Notes: a model not told the origin generated them from the sequence alone. 64,000 bases of DNA from Bradyrhizobium sp. CER78 (GCF_029846235.1 NZ_JARVWP010000018.1:62001-126000), one strand, 5' to 3'. Shown: positions 9,031 to 18,745, counted from the stretch's first letter. Numbers and translations are program-made.

Positions 9031-10347
9031 ATGGACATGAGCTGGAAGGACGTCCTGGAATCGATCCAACTGGCAGCGCGCTCGGTCGGCGCCGAGATCG
9101 CCTCGCCCTGGTTCTACCTGCAGTTCGGCATCATCCTCGCCGCCGCGGGGCTGGCCTATGCCGCCGATACCGCCATTCATGCGCGGGTCAACATGGCCAC
9201 GCTGGCGAGCCGCTGGCCGCTGCCGCTCCGGCACTTCGCCCGCGTGATGGTGACGAGCGCCTCCACCGCCGTGTTCGCGGCGTTGATGGTGATCTCGCGC
9301 ATCGTGATGTGGCACGCCACCTGGCCGAGCCGTAGCTATCTGATCGCAGTCTCCGCCAAGCTGGCGCTGGCCTGGCTGGTGATCCGCCTCGTGACATCGG
9401 TGATCGACAATGCCTTCATCGTCAAACTGGTCTCGATCGCGGCCTGGCTCGTCGCCGCCCTCAGCATCATCGGCCAGCTCGACTGGGCGGCCGATACGCT
9501 GGATTCGTTCGCCGTCGTGGTGGGCGGTCTGCGGCTGACGCCGCTGCTGCTGATCAAGGCCGGCGCGGTGCTGATCGTGGCGCTGTGGCTGAGCAATATC
9601 GTCAGCAATTTCATCGACGGCCAGATCACCCGCTCGACCGACCTGACCCCGTCGATCCAGGTGCTGTTGGTCAAGATCATTCGCATCGGCCTGATGGTCG
9701 TCGCGGTCGCCATCGCCTTGAGCGCGGTCGGGATCAATCTGTCGGCGCTGGCGGTGCTGTCCGGCGCCGTCGGTGTCGGCATCGGTTTCGGCCTGCAAAA
9801 GATCGTCGCCAACTTCATCTCGGGCATCATTCTGCTGGTCGACAAATCGGTGAAGCCGGGCGACCTCGTCACCATCGGGGACAGCCAGGGCCGCATCAGT
9901 GCGATGAAGACCCGCTATATCTCGGTCGCCGCCGGCGACGGCCGCGAGTTCCTGATTCCGAACGAGGACCTGGTGACGCAGAAGGTCACCAACTGGACCT
10001 ACACCGACAAGAACACGCTGGTGAAGATCGCCTTCGCCGCCAATTACGACGCCGATCCGAGGCTGGTCTGCAAGCTCGCGATCGATACCGCGACGGCCCA
10101 CGCCCGCGCGCTCAAAGGCAAGCCGCCGAACTGCATCCTGACCGAATTCGCCGAACTCGGCATGAAGTTCTCGCTGACCTTCTGGATCGCCGATCCCGAT
10201 GGCATGGACGGTGTGAAGAGCGACGTCATGCTGTCGCTGTGGGACGCCTTCAAGCAACAGGGCATCAAGGTGCCCTATCCGGTGCGGGAACTCCGCATCC
10301 GCGGCGGCGCGCTGCCGGTCGAGAGCGTGGTCGAGGTCTCCAGCTAG
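9031..10347 (+). CDS. mechanosensitive ion channel, MscS family
   Basis: Inner-membrane tension-gated channel. Several N-terminal hydrophobic helices precede the MscS core: the Gly/Ala-rich pore helix (LSALAVLSGAVGVGIGFGLQ) and the adjoining KIVANFISGIILLVDK. The beta domain follows with KPGDLVTI, then the cytosolic vestibule ending near VPYPVRELRIRG. At 438 residues it is longer than E. coli MscS (286 aa) because of extra N-terminal helices. ATG 9031 is chosen over TTG 9025. It is one of three mechanosensitive channels in the window. Confidence 0.9.
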   Translation: MDMSWKDVLESIQLAARSVGAEIASPWFYLQFGIILAAAGLAYAADTAIHARVNMATLASRWPLPLRHFARVMVTSASTAVFAALMVISRIVMWHATWPSRSYLIAVSAKLALAWLVIRLVTSVIDNAFIVKLVSIAAWLVAALSIIGQLDWAADTLDSFAVVVGGLRLTPLLLIKAGAVLIVALWLSNIVSNFIDGQITRSTDLTPSIQVLLVKIIRIGLMVVAVAIALSAVGINLSALAVLSGAVGVGIGFGLQKIVANFISGIILLVDKSVKPGDLVTIGDSQGRISAMKTRYISVAAGDGREFLIPNEDLVTQKVTNWTYTDKNTLVKIAFAANYDADPRLVCKLAIDTATAHARALKGKPPNCILTEFAELGMKFSLTFWIADPDGMDGVKSDVMLSLWDAFKQQGIKVPYPVRELRIRGGALPVESVVEVSS

Positions 10348-10515
10348 CGTTTGAGCACGATTTTCCCGGACGATTGGCGGGTGTTGTTCCGGATTTGGCC
10401 GCGGAATCAAACCGTTTGGACATTGTCCCCATACCCAAGCTTGGCTTGCGCCGGGCGCGCCGATCATTAAATTAGGGCCAGAAATCAGCCCTTTGCCCGC
10501 AGAAACATCCCGCCC

Positions 10516-11340
10516 ATGAGCTATATCGACGCCACCGACACCTCCCTTCGCAAGACCGGCCAGATCAAGCTGCACGGGCCAAGCGGCTTTGCCGGCATGC
10601 GCAAGGCGGGCGCCCTTGTGTCGAAATGCCTCGATGCGCTGACCGACATCGTCAAGCCGGGCGTCCCGACCTCTGTGATCGACGAGTTCGTCCGCAAGTT
10701 CGCGTTCGACCACGGCGCCTATCCGGCGACGCTGATGTATCGCGGCTATCGCTACTCGACCTGCACCTCGATCAATCACGTGGTCTGCCACGGCATGCCG
10801 GGCGACCGCCCGCTGAAGGAAGGCGACATCGTCAATGTCGACGTCACCTTCATCGTCGACGGCTGGTACGGCGATTCCAGCCGCATGTATGCGATCGGCG
10901 CCATCGCGCGGAAGGCGGAGCGGCTGATCGAGGTGACCTATGAGGCGATGATGCGCGGCATCGCTGCGGTGAAGCCCGGCGCCACCACAGGCGACATCGG
11001 CCACGCGATCCAGAGCTTCGTCGAACCGCAAGGCATGAGCGTGGTGCGCGACTTCTGCGGCCACGGCCTCGGCCGCCTGTTCCACGACGAGCCGAACATC
11101 ATCCATATCGGCCGCCCCGGCGAAGGCGCGCCGCTGAAGCCCGGCATGTTCTTCACCATCGAGCCGATGATCAATCTCGGCAAGCCGCATGTGAAGATCC
11201 TGTCTGACGGCTGGACCGCGGTGACCCGCGACCGCTCGCTGTCGGCGCAGTTCGAGCACTCGGTCGGCGTCACCGCCGACGGCGTCGAGATCTTCACCCT
11301 CTCTGAGCGCCACGGCGAGAAGCCGTGGGTGCAGGTCTGA
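10516..11340 (+). CDS. map: type I methionine aminopeptidase
   Basis: Cytosolic dinuclear-metal enzyme removing the initiator methionine from nascent proteins. All metal ligands are recognisable: the two aspartates in VNVDVTF and WYGDSSRMY, the histidine in FCGHGLGRLFHDEP, and the glutamates in FTIEPMINLG and SAQFEHSVGVT. The substrate histidine lies in SINHVVCHGMP. Length (274 aa) is normal. A 160-bp gap separates it from the MscS gene, and a palindromic repeat element follows its stop. Confidence 0.96.
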   Translation: MSYIDATDTSLRKTGQIKLHGPSGFAGMRKAGALVSKCLDALTDIVKPGVPTSVIDEFVRKFAFDHGAYPATLMYRGYRYSTCTSINHVVCHGMPGDRPLKEGDIVNVDVTFIVDGWYGDSSRMYAIGAIARKAERLIEVTYEAMMRGIAAVKPGATTGDIGHAIQSFVEPQGMSVVRDFCGHGLGRLFHDEPNIIHIGRPGEGAPLKPGMFFTIEPMINLGKPHVKILSDGWTAVTRDRSLSAQFEHSVGVTADGVEIFTLSERHGEKPWVQV

Positions 11341-11349
11341 CGCTTACTT

Positions 11350-11481
11350 CACCTCTCCCGCTTGCCGGGGAGGTCGGATCGCATCGACAGATGCGATCCG
11401 GGTGGGGGCTGCCTCCCCACAATGAAAGTCGCTCGCGGCAAAACCCCCACCCCGGCCCTCCCCCGCAAGCGGGAGAGGGGG
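11350..11481. repeat. about 130-bp palindromic extragenic element, copy A
   Basis: Composed of an outer hairpin (CCTCTCCCG/CGGGGAGG), a perfect inner hairpin with arms GGATCGCATC (11376-11385) and GATGCGATCC (11390-11399), and a closing hairpin of CCCTCCCCCGC with GCGGGAGAGG. The same element recurs in the opposite orientation at 26766-26890. Both copies lie outside genes. It looks like a REP/BIME-type mobile palindrome. Confidence 0.8.
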
Positions 11482-11536
11482 AACGCAATCCCGACCTGGG
11501 TCTGGCTCGATCCAACCTCATCGAGCTCTGGCAAGC

Positions 11537-12256
11537 TCAATAGTCGCTCCGCGTGCGCCTCTCGATCTCCTCGGGCGCGTGGTTCTCGCCGATCGACATC
11601 GCACAGATCCGCGACAGATGCAGATAGGGCAGCCCGGTCTCCTCGGCCCAGGCGTTGAACTGCGCCTGCACCTTGGCGAGATCGCGCTTCGACTTGACCT
11701 CCTCGGCGATATCAAGCCCGGCATCGCGCAGGCAGGCGACGACGTCGCGCGAGGTGACGAAGCCGTCCCAGCCGAGGAAGCGCAGCAGCATTTGCCCGGT
11801 GTTGCCGCCGAGCCGGCTGCCGCGCTTCGCCAGCAGCTCCAGCAGCCCGATCTCATTGGATGACGGCCACGCCGCGAGGAACTTGCCGAAGCTGCCGTGC
11901 TCGCGCGCGATCTCTTGCACGAAGCGGCCATTGTCGCGCACCGACATGATCTTGGCGCCGTTGCGCACGATCCTGGCGTTGCTCGTCAGCTTCTCCCAGA
12001 ACTCGTCGGGCTTGAACGCCAGCTTCGCGGGCTGGAAGCCGAGGAAGGCTGCCTCGAAGCCCTCCCATTTGGCATCGATCACGCTCCAGGCAAAGCCTGC
12101 GCAGAACACGCGCCTGGTCATCTCGGCCAGCACGCGGTCATCGCCGAGCTTTGCCAGCGCCTTGGCGCCGGCGGGCGGGTGCAGCAGCTTCTCCAGCGCC
12201 TTCGGCCCGCCCTTGCGCTTCTCGGCGCGCGCACGGATCACCTTGAATGACGTCAC
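11537..12256 (-). CDS. DNA-3-methyladenine glycosylase I (Tag)-like protein
   Basis: Predicted base-excision repair glycosylase of the HhH-GPD superfamily that removes 3-methyladenine from alkylated DNA. Motifs match the Tag family: FAWSVIDAKWEGFEAAFLGF, ARIVRNGAKIMSVRDN and the helix-hairpin-helix-like GGNTGQMLLRFLGWDGF. The protein has about 239 residues, longer than E. coli Tag (187) because of an N-terminal basic extension. GTG 12256 is chosen because it has a strong GGGGGAGGG ribosome site 4-5 bp upstream and an ATG is absent. The gene is divergent from radC, so two DNA-repair-related genes share a promoter region. Substrate not verifiable here. Confidence 0.8.
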   Translation of the reverse strand: MTSFKVIRARAEKRKGGPKALEKLLHPPAGAKALAKLGDDRVLAEMTRRVFCAGFAWSVIDAKWEGFEAAFLGFQPAKLAFKPDEFWEKLTSNARIVRNGAKIMSVRDNGRFVQEIAREHGSFGKFLAAWPSSNEIGLLELLAKRGSRLGGNTGQMLLRFLGWDGFVTSRDVVACLRDAGLDIAEEVKSKRDLAKVQAQFNAWAEETGLPYLHLSRICAMSIGENHAPEEIERRTRSDY

Positions 12257-12373
12257 GCCGCCCTCCCCCTTTCGATCTCGCTGCAGGCAACGGTAATTCG
12301 CCCGCCGCGCGGTGGCAAATCTCGGCAGCATCAGCCCTTGCAAAACGCGGCCGGCACGGCAAGGTTGTGGCCG

Positions 12374-13087
12374 ATGCCCACCAAACCCGATGCCAGCAAC
12401 GACGAACCTGACGAGACGCCGCACTATCACGGCCATCGCGAACGGCTGCGCGAGCGCTTCTACGCGGCGGGGCCCGAGGCGCTGACCGACTATGAGCTGC
12501 TGGAGATGGCGCTGTTCGCCGCCATCCCGCGCCGCGACACCAAGCCACTGGCCAAGGCGCTGCTGAAAAAGTTCGGCTCGTTCGCCGAGGTGGTGCACGC
12601 GCCGGTGGCGCGGCTGCGCGAGGTCGACGGCGTCAAGGATGCCTCGATCAACCAGATCAAGCTGCTCGCCGCGGCGGCCGACCGGATCGCCAAGGGCGAG
12701 ATCAAGCGCAGCATCGCGCTGTCGTCCTGGAACGACGTCATCGACTATTGCCGCTCCAGCATGGCGTTCGCCGACAAGGAGCAGTTCCGCCTGCTGTTCC
12801 TCGACAAGCGCAACCAGCTGATCGCCGACGAGGTGCAACAGACCGGCACCGTCGATCACACCCCGGTCTATCCCCGCGAGGTCATCAAGCGCGCGCTGGA
12901 ATTGTCCGCCACCGCGCTGATCTTGGTGCATAACCATCCGAGCGGCGACCCGACACCGTCGCAGGCCGACATCCAGATGACGAAGGCGATCGTTGACATC
13001 GCCAAGCCGCTCGGGATCGCCGTGCATGATCACATCATCGTCGGCAAGAACGGGCATACCAGCTTCAAGGGCATGAAATTGATGTAG
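12374..13087 (+). CDS. radC: RadC family JAB-domain protein
   Basis: RadC homologue of 237 residues. An N-terminal helix-hairpin-helix region (REVDGVKDASINQIK) is followed by a JAB/MPN metalloprotease-like domain. The JAMM motif is intact (LVHNHPSGDPTPSQAD), so a metal site is likely. Historical assignment to DNA repair is disputed and the biochemical role is unknown. ATG 12374 fits the usual start with the polar lead MPTKPDASNDEPDETP; the upstream TTG 12338 is unlikely. Confidence 0.92.
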   Translation: MPTKPDASNDEPDETPHYHGHRERLRERFYAAGPEALTDYELLEMALFAAIPRRDTKPLAKALLKKFGSFAEVVHAPVARLREVDGVKDASINQIKLLAAAADRIAKGEIKRSIALSSWNDVIDYCRSSMAFADKEQFRLLFLDKRNQLIADEVQQTGTVDHTPVYPREVIKRALELSATALILVHNHPSGDPTPSQADIQMTKAIVDIAKPLGIAVHDHIIVGKNGHTSFKGMKLM

Positions 13088-13164
13088 TCTTGCGGCCTTG
13101 AGGCGCGTCGCGCCGTCACCGCCCACCCTTGCCCACACACCGAGACGCCTCCACGGAGACGATC

Positions 13165-14526
13165 ATGCCGAATGGTCCGAGCACGGTTCTCACGTCCGAC
13201 GAGATTGGTGCGATGGCACGCGACGCCGTTGCCGAGGGACAGGCGGATCGCAAGCAGGCTGCATGGCAGACGATCCAACCGCTTCGAGAGGCCCAGCGCC
13301 ACCAGCCCGAGGCAGCGATGGCGTTGGTCTGGATTGTCGACCAGCAAAGCCTCCCAAGGGACGAGGCGGCAGACCTGCTCCTGGAGATAGCGGATGCCCA
13401 TGATGACGATATCGGTGTCCTCTCGGCGCTTGGGCAATGCCTCGAAGCGGTTCGCGACATCGATGATCTGAACGCGCCGCCGCCGGACCACCCGATCTTC
13501 CAGACAATGGTCGAGAAGCTGGACCGGCTGGCCAAGCTCCATGCGGGACCGTCTGAACAGGAGTGGATCCTGCGGGGACTGGCCACGGCCGCGCGAATGA
13601 TGGCGCGCCAGCACGATGCGATCGTCGAGGACTGTCTTCGCAAGCTGGTCGCAATCGATCCACGCAAGAGCCCGCCGCATTACAATCTGGGCCTCTTCTA
13701 CAAGACGCGCGGCAAGTTCGCAGAAGGCGTGGCAGCCAACCAGGCCGCCGCAGGCCTGTCGCAAGAGGTGATCGACAGCCACCAATGGAACCTCGGCATC
13801 TGCGCCACGGGCGCCGGAAACGCCGAGATCGCCCTGGATGTGTGGAAGCGGATGGGCCAGACGATCGAGCCTGGACGGTTCGGATTGCCGGAAGGCGGAT
13901 ATCCGGCCTGCAAGGTGAAGCTTGCCGAGCGGCCGCTTGCGGAGCGGACTGCGGACTCTGACGATCCGGGCCGGGAGGAAACGGTGTGGATCGAACGGCT
14001 GAGCCCATGCCACGGCATCATCCGCAGCGTGTTGTACGGCAAACTCGGCGTCGACTATGGCGACGTCATCCTCACGGATGGCGCCCCGATCACGCATCAC
14101 ACCTACGGCGAGCAGCAGATTCCGGTCTTCCCGCACCTGGCAACGCTGCTGCGTCGGAACTACCAGTTCTTCGATTTCGCGGGAACGCAGGAGACGGCAC
14201 GGCAACTGGCCGACATCACCGACGAATTGGACGAGGACGCCGTGATCTATTCGCACTCCGAAGGCTTCAAGATCATGTGCGCGAATTGCTGGCGCAACCC
14301 CGATATCGATCACGCCGATCACGAGCAGATGGAGAAGCACGTCGTCGTCGGCCGCATTGCCGCGCCTCCCGACATCGCGCCCGCGCGACTTCTGCACCTG
14401 ATCGACACCGCCATCGAGAAGCGTAGAACCTGCCAGCTCTACGCACCCGATCTGTGTGCGGCGGCCGGACAGGCGGCACGCGAGCGGATCGACCGACGCC
14501 GGTTTGCGCTGCTGGCGAACAACTAG
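13165..14526 (+). CDS. uncharacterised tetratricopeptide-like protein
   Basis: Of 453 residues, the first two thirds are all-helical with TPR-like units, the clearest being SPPHYNLGLFYKTRGKFAEGVAANQAA followed by SHQWNLGICATGAGNAEIALDVW. The last third is a different domain containing GVDYGDVILTDGAPITHH, FFDFAGTQETARQLADI and two cysteines in IMCANCW. I cannot name this domain. No signal peptide or membrane helix, so probably cytosolic. ATG 13165 has a GGAG site. A perfect 12-bp-arm hairpin lies 6 bp after the stop. Coding is sure, function unknown. Confidence 0.75.
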   Translation: MPNGPSTVLTSDEIGAMARDAVAEGQADRKQAAWQTIQPLREAQRHQPEAAMALVWIVDQQSLPRDEAADLLLEIADAHDDDIGVLSALGQCLEAVRDIDDLNAPPPDHPIFQTMVEKLDRLAKLHAGPSEQEWILRGLATAARMMARQHDAIVEDCLRKLVAIDPRKSPPHYNLGLFYKTRGKFAEGVAANQAAAGLSQEVIDSHQWNLGICATGAGNAEIALDVWKRMGQTIEPGRFGLPEGGYPACKVKLAERPLAERTADSDDPGREETVWIERLSPCHGIIRSVLYGKLGVDYGDVILTDGAPITHHTYGEQQIPVFPHLATLLRRNYQFFDFAGTQETARQLADITDELDEDAVIYSHSEGFKIMCANCWRNPDIDHADHEQMEKHVVVGRIAAPPDIAPARLLHLIDTAIEKRRTCQLYAPDLCAAAGQAARERIDRRRFALLANN

Positions 14527-14532
14527 CTTCAC

Positions 14533-14560
14533 CGTCGTCCTGGCTTTCGCCAGGACGACG
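14533..14560. terminator. perfect 12-bp-arm hairpin after the TPR-like gene
   Basis: Arms CGTCGTCCTGGC (14533-14544) and GCCAGGACGACG (14549-14560) with a TTTC loop, starting 6 bp beyond the stop codon. There is no T-run, so it may act as a weak terminator or RNA-stabilising hairpin. The sequence also resembles palindromic repeats found between genes in Bradyrhizobium. Confidence 0.55.
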
Positions 14561-14598
14561 ATAAGGGTTAGTTCGCTTCAAGACGCCAAACACGCGGT

Positions 14599-14700
14599 GT
14601 CATCACCCGCGCAAGCGGGTGATCCAGTATTCCAGAGACAGCGGTGCTTACGCCGAGAAGCCGCGGCGTACTAGATCGCCCGGTCGAGCCGGGCGATGAC
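14599..14700. repeat. compound palindromic repeat
   Basis: Two small hairpins, ATCACCCGC/GCGGGTGAT (14602-14623) and ATCGCCCGG/CCGGGCGAT (14675-14697), form the ends of a larger near-inverted structure (GTCATC at the left, GATGAC at the right). Intergenic, between the TPR-like gene and glgX. Confidence 0.6.
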
Positions 14701-14809
14701 AGCAGTGAGTGAGGACATAGCTTCGCATTCTCGCGACATGAACGGGCAAGGGTTGACGGGATTTTGCCGCGTTGCCCGTGGGGTGGTCACACGGCCATCA
14801 CTCTCCCAT

Positions 14810-14908
14810 CATTCCGGGGCAGCCCGCAGGGCTTAGCCCGGAATCCATTCATCCGCCTAACATGCGGTGCGATGGATTCCGGGCTCGCGCTTCGCGCTCC
14901 CCGGAATG
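14810..14908. repeat. long inverted-repeat element upstream of glgX
   Basis: The ends CATTCCGGGG (14810) and CCCCGGAATG (ending 14908) are inverted, with inner arms AGCCCGGAATCCAT and ATGGATTCCGGGCT also inverted. A related element lies just downstream of glgX at 17191-17338. The remaining gap to glgX (14909-15061) shows no gene. Confidence 0.8.
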
Positions 14909-15061
14909 ACGAACAGAAAGTGGATTGCCTCGAAACCTGGCACCGCTTGGCGTCATACGAACCACGAACTCTTGCCGCTAACATCACCTATGCAACGTTT
15001 TCCGCACGGCGGCGTTTGTTGCAGGTTGAATTGATGGCTGTGTTCCGACCCTGGGGGACCG

Positions 15062-17176
15062 ATGTCCGATTTCGTGATTGAGGAAGGGCTGCCCTATCCG
15101 CTGGGTGCCCATTGGAGCGGCCACGGCACCAATTTCGCGGTGTTCTCCGCCAATGCCACCAAGGTCGAGGTCTGCCTGTTCGACGGCGAGCGCGAGACCC
15201 ATCGCTTCGAGCTGCCGGAATATACCGACCAGGTGTTTCACGGCTTCATCAACGGCGTGCAGCCCGGCACCTTCTACGGCTATCGCGTGTACGGCCCCTA
15301 CCAGCCCGATGGCGGCCACCGCTTCAATCCGAACAAGCTGCTGCTCGATCCCTATGCTTGCGCCCATGCCGGCAGCCTCACCTGGAATCCGGCGGTGTTC
15401 GGCTACAAGATGGAGAGCGGCGACGACTTGACCTTCGACGAGCGCGACAGCGCACCGTTCATGCCGAAATGCGTGGTGGTCGATCCCAATTTCGACTGGG
15501 TCCAGGAGGCGCAGCGCCAGGACGTGCATTGGGACGAAACCGTCGTCTACGAGACGCATGTCAAGGGCTTTACCAAACAGCACCCCCGCATCGACGAACA
15601 TTTGCGCGGCACCTATGCCGGCTTCGGCTCCAATGCCGCGATCGATCATCTGAAGACGCTCGGCATCACCTCGGTCGAGCTGCTGCCGGTGCATTCCTTC
15701 ATCAACGACATTAATCTGCTGGACAAGCACCTCACCAATTACTGGGGCTACAACACGATCGGCTTCTTCGCGCCGGATCCGCGCTACGCCGCCGACGTGC
15801 CGAACAGCCTGCGCGAGTTCAAGGAGATGGTGTCGCGGCTGCATGGCGCCGGGCTCGAGGTGATCCTCGACGTCGTCTACAACCACACCGCCGAAGGCAA
15901 TGAGCGCGGCCCGACGCTGTCGTTCAAGGGCATCGACAATGCGAGCTACTATCGCCTCTTGCCAGACAAGCGCCGCTACTACATCAACGACACCGGCACC
16001 GGCAACACGGTGAACCTGTCGCATCCGCGGGTGATCCAGCTGGTGATGGACAGCCTGCGCTACTGGGCCGGCCACATGCATGTCGATGGCTTCCGATTTG
16101 ACCTCGGCACCATCCTGGCGCGCGAGGTCTATGGCTTCGACGAGCAGTCCGGCTTCCTGAAGGCGATGAACCAGGACCCGCTGCTCGCGACGGTCAAGCT
16201 GATCGCCGAACCCTGGGACTGCGGCCCCGGCGGCTACCAGGTCGGCGGCTTCCCGCCGGGCTGGGCCGAATGGAACGACAAGTACCGCAACAGCGTGCGC
16301 GATTTCTGGCGTGGCGAGGCCGCGCCAGGCAGCCTCGCGCCGCGGCTGCTCGGCTCGCACGACGTGTTCAACCGCGAGGGCCGTCGCACCTGGGCCAGCG
16401 TCAACTTCATCACCGCCCATGACGGCTTCACCCTGAACGACTGGGCGAGCTACAACAACAAGCACAACGAGGCCAACGGCGAGAACAACAATGACGGCTC
16501 GTCCGACAACCACTCCTGGAATTGCGGCGCGGAAGGGCCGACCGACAACCCCGAGATCCGAGCTTTACGCGAACGGCAGAAGCGCAACATGCTGGCGACG
16601 CTGCTCGCCTCCCAGGGCACGCCGATGCTGCTCGGCGGCGACGAGTTCGGCCGCACCCAGCGCGGCAACAACAACGCCTATTGCCAGGACAACGACATCT
16701 CCTGGTTCGACTGGAATTTTTCCGACGACGCCAACAAGCTGCTCGCCTTCACCAGGCGGATGATCAAATTGCGGCGCGACTATCCGATCCTGCGCCGCAG
16801 CCGCTTTCTCTCCGGCGATCGCGATCCGCAGCTCGCGATCCGCGACGTGGTCTGGATCAACGCCTCGGGCGTCGAGATGACGCAGGCCGACTGGACCACC
16901 GGCTGGATCAAATGCTTCGGCGTCGTGCTCGACGGCCGCGCCCGCAAGACCGCGATCGCCCGCGAGGGCGAGGACGACACCGTGCTTGTCATCCTCAACA
17001 GCTATGAGGGCGAGGTCGATTTCAAGCTGCCGGCGACCTCAGCCGGCCCGCACTGGTCACTGCTGCTCGACACCAATGCGCCGGAGCAAGCCGCAAATGA
17101 GCCGTTCGCGTTCGACAGCACGTACAAGGCGGCTGGGCGTTCATTTGTCCTCTTCACGACGGGCGAGGTGAAGTAG
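15062..17176 (+). CDS. glgX: glycogen debranching enzyme GlgX
   Basis: GH13 isoamylase-type enzyme hydrolysing alpha-1,6 branches of phosphorylase-limited glycogen. An N-terminal CBM48 region (PLGAHWSGHGTNFAVFSANA) precedes the TIM-barrel. Catalytic residues are visible: the nucleophile Asp in VDGFRFDLGTIL, the acid/base Glu in KLIAEPWD and the transition-state Asp in FITAHDGFTLNDW. Length of 704 residues is normal for bacterial GlgX. The start has a GGGGGA ribosome site. Unusually it is not clustered with other glg genes and is bracketed by long inverted repeats on both sides. Confidence 0.95.
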   Translation: MSDFVIEEGLPYPLGAHWSGHGTNFAVFSANATKVEVCLFDGERETHRFELPEYTDQVFHGFINGVQPGTFYGYRVYGPYQPDGGHRFNPNKLLLDPYACAHAGSLTWNPAVFGYKMESGDDLTFDERDSAPFMPKCVVVDPNFDWVQEAQRQDVHWDETVVYETHVKGFTKQHPRIDEHLRGTYAGFGSNAAIDHLKTLGITSVELLPVHSFINDINLLDKHLTNYWGYNTIGFFAPDPRYAADVPNSLREFKEMVSRLHGAGLEVILDVVYNHTAEGNERGPTLSFKGIDNASYYRLLPDKRRYYINDTGTGNTVNLSHPRVIQLVMDSLRYWAGHMHVDGFRFDLGTILAREVYGFDEQSGFLKAMNQDPLLATVKLIAEPWDCGPGGYQVGGFPPGWAEWNDKYRNSVRDFWRGEAAPGSLAPRLLGSHDVFNREGRRTWASVNFITAHDGFTLNDWASYNNKHNEANGENNNDGSSDNHSWNCGAEGPTDNPEIRALRERQKRNMLATLLASQGTPMLLGGDEFGRTQRGNNNAYCQDNDISWFDWNFSDDANKLLAFTRRMIKLRRDYPILRRSRFLSGDRDPQLAIRDVVWINASGVEMTQADWTTGWIKCFGVVLDGRARKTAIAREGEDDTVLVILNSYEGEVDFKLPATSAGPHWSLLLDTNAPEQAANEPFAFDSTYKAAGRSFVLFTTGEVK

Positions 17177-17190
17177 TCGCCCCGCGACCA

Positions 17191-17338
17191 CTCTCGTCAT
17201 TCCGGGGCGGCGCGCAGCGCCGAGCCCGGAATCCATTCCACCACCAAACGCGCGGCCCGATGGATTCCGGGCTCGTGCGAAGCCTGTCATCGGGCGCGCG
17301 TTCGCGCGACCCGTTGGCACGCCCCGGAATGACGAGAG
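17191..17338. repeat. long inverted-repeat element downstream of glgX
   Basis: Perfect 18-bp terminal inverted repeats at 17191-17208 and 17321-17338 (CTCTCGTCATTCCGGGGC and its complement), with inner arms GAGCCCGGAATCCAT and ATGGATTCCGGGCTC. It begins 14 bp after the glgX stop, so it could also terminate or stabilise that transcript. Related to the element at 14810-14908. Confidence 0.8.
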
Positions 17339-17454
17339 TGCTCGCACCTCCGGCTCAGTCCCGTGGCGATATCCGGAATGGCGCGTCGAGCCCAATCGCC
17401 TTGATGGACCGGAGGCGGCATGGTCTTATGACCGCCTGGGGGAGGCGCTGAGGA

Positions 17455-18745
17455 ATGGCAGTATTTCGGAGCTCTGCTTTGCCGGTCGGCAAGCAGGCCG
17501 GACGCGATGTCAACGTTTGGACGCTCCGTTTCGCCGATTCGAACCTTGAACGGCAATATCGCGATTCCAAATTGCTCTTCCTGTTTGCCGCCACGCGCAC
17601 GATCTACGCCCTGGCGGCCGGGATCTGGGCAGTGTTCACCCTGCTCAACGAGTTCGCGATCCACGATCCGTCCGCATCGCTACTCGCGCTCAGAATCGTT
17701 GCCATCCTCGGAAATATTGCGGCCTTTGTCGTGACGCTTGCCATGAGGCCCGGGCGATGGGTCGAGGTCGGCATATCGGCCATGGCCGCCTTCAACCTCT
17801 TCTGCCTGTCGCTTGTGCTCGCATCGATGTCGCCGGTTTCTCTGCCGTATTATACTCCGCTTTCAAACGCGATCGTGCAGGTTCTGTGCTGCTACAGCTT
17901 CGGCGTCATCAGCTTTGCGGAGGGCACGCTGTTCGCGTCTTTTGTCCTCGCGGGGTTTTTCGCGAGCGTGACTGTCATGTGGCCTGAACCGCCCCTGAAG
18001 ATATTCTTCAGCGCGACGTGGCTCTGCACCGCGATCTCGCTGGTCGGACTGGGTTCGTATCTGCTCGATCGAACCCAACGCATCGCCTGGCTGCGCCAAC
18101 TCGACCTGACTGAGGCCGAGGACCGGATCCGTGCATTGCTGCACAACGTGCTGCCGCCCTCGATCGCCGCGCGCAAGCTGGACGGCGAAGCGATCATCGC
18201 GGACGATTACGGCGAGGCGAGCCTGCTGTTTGCCGACGTGGTCGGCTTCACGGCGCTGTCGGCCACCATGTCTTCGACAGCACTCGTGACCATGCTGAAC
18301 GAATTGTTCGCGCGCTTTGATCGCATCGTCGCGCGCCGTGGCCTCGAGAAGATCAAGACGATCGGCGATTGCTACATGGTTGCGTCAGGCGTTCCGCACG
18401 CGCGGGACGACCATCTGCAGGTCCTGATGTCGGTGGCCCTCGAAATATTGGACGAGGTGACCAAGGTCCGCACGCCGGACGGCGGAACCCTCGCCGTCCG
18501 GATTGGCATGCATAGCGGTCCGGTGACGGCCGGCGTGATCGGCCGAGTCCAAATTCATCTTCGATGTCTGGGGCGATACCGTCAATGTGGCGAGCCGGAT
18601 GGAGAGTAACGGCGCCGCAGGTCAGATTCAGGTCACCGAGCCGGTGATGCGCGCGCTGATGGACCAATATTCATTCGATGGGCCGCAGATGATCGACGTC
18701 AAAGGCAAGGGACCGACACAGGTTTGGAAGCTGAAGCCGGCATAG
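17455..18745 (+). pseudogene. class III adenylate/guanylate cyclase, frameshifted in the catalytic domain
   Basis: Membrane-bound cyclase making cAMP (or cGMP). About six N-terminal hydrophobic helices lie between residues 45 and 205, followed by a linker (LLHNVLPPSIAARKLDGE) and the class III catalytic domain. Metal-binding aspartates are in SLLFADVVGFTAL and KTIGDCYMV. After GPVTAGVIGR the frame breaks: the open frame ends at 18609 with nonsense residues, but the next frame continues as SKFIFDVWGDTVNVASRMES to a natural end at 18745 (VWKLKPA). Removing one G near 18547 restores the full catalytic core, including the transition-state Asn/Arg motif NVASR. Either a real inactivating insertion or an assembly error. 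Confidence 0.85.

Noticed and set aside
8764..11313. Long minus-strand open frame (849 codons) opposite the MscS and map genes
   Set aside because: It is antisense to two well-supported genes and has the His/Arg/Asp-rich composition of GC-driven shadow frames.
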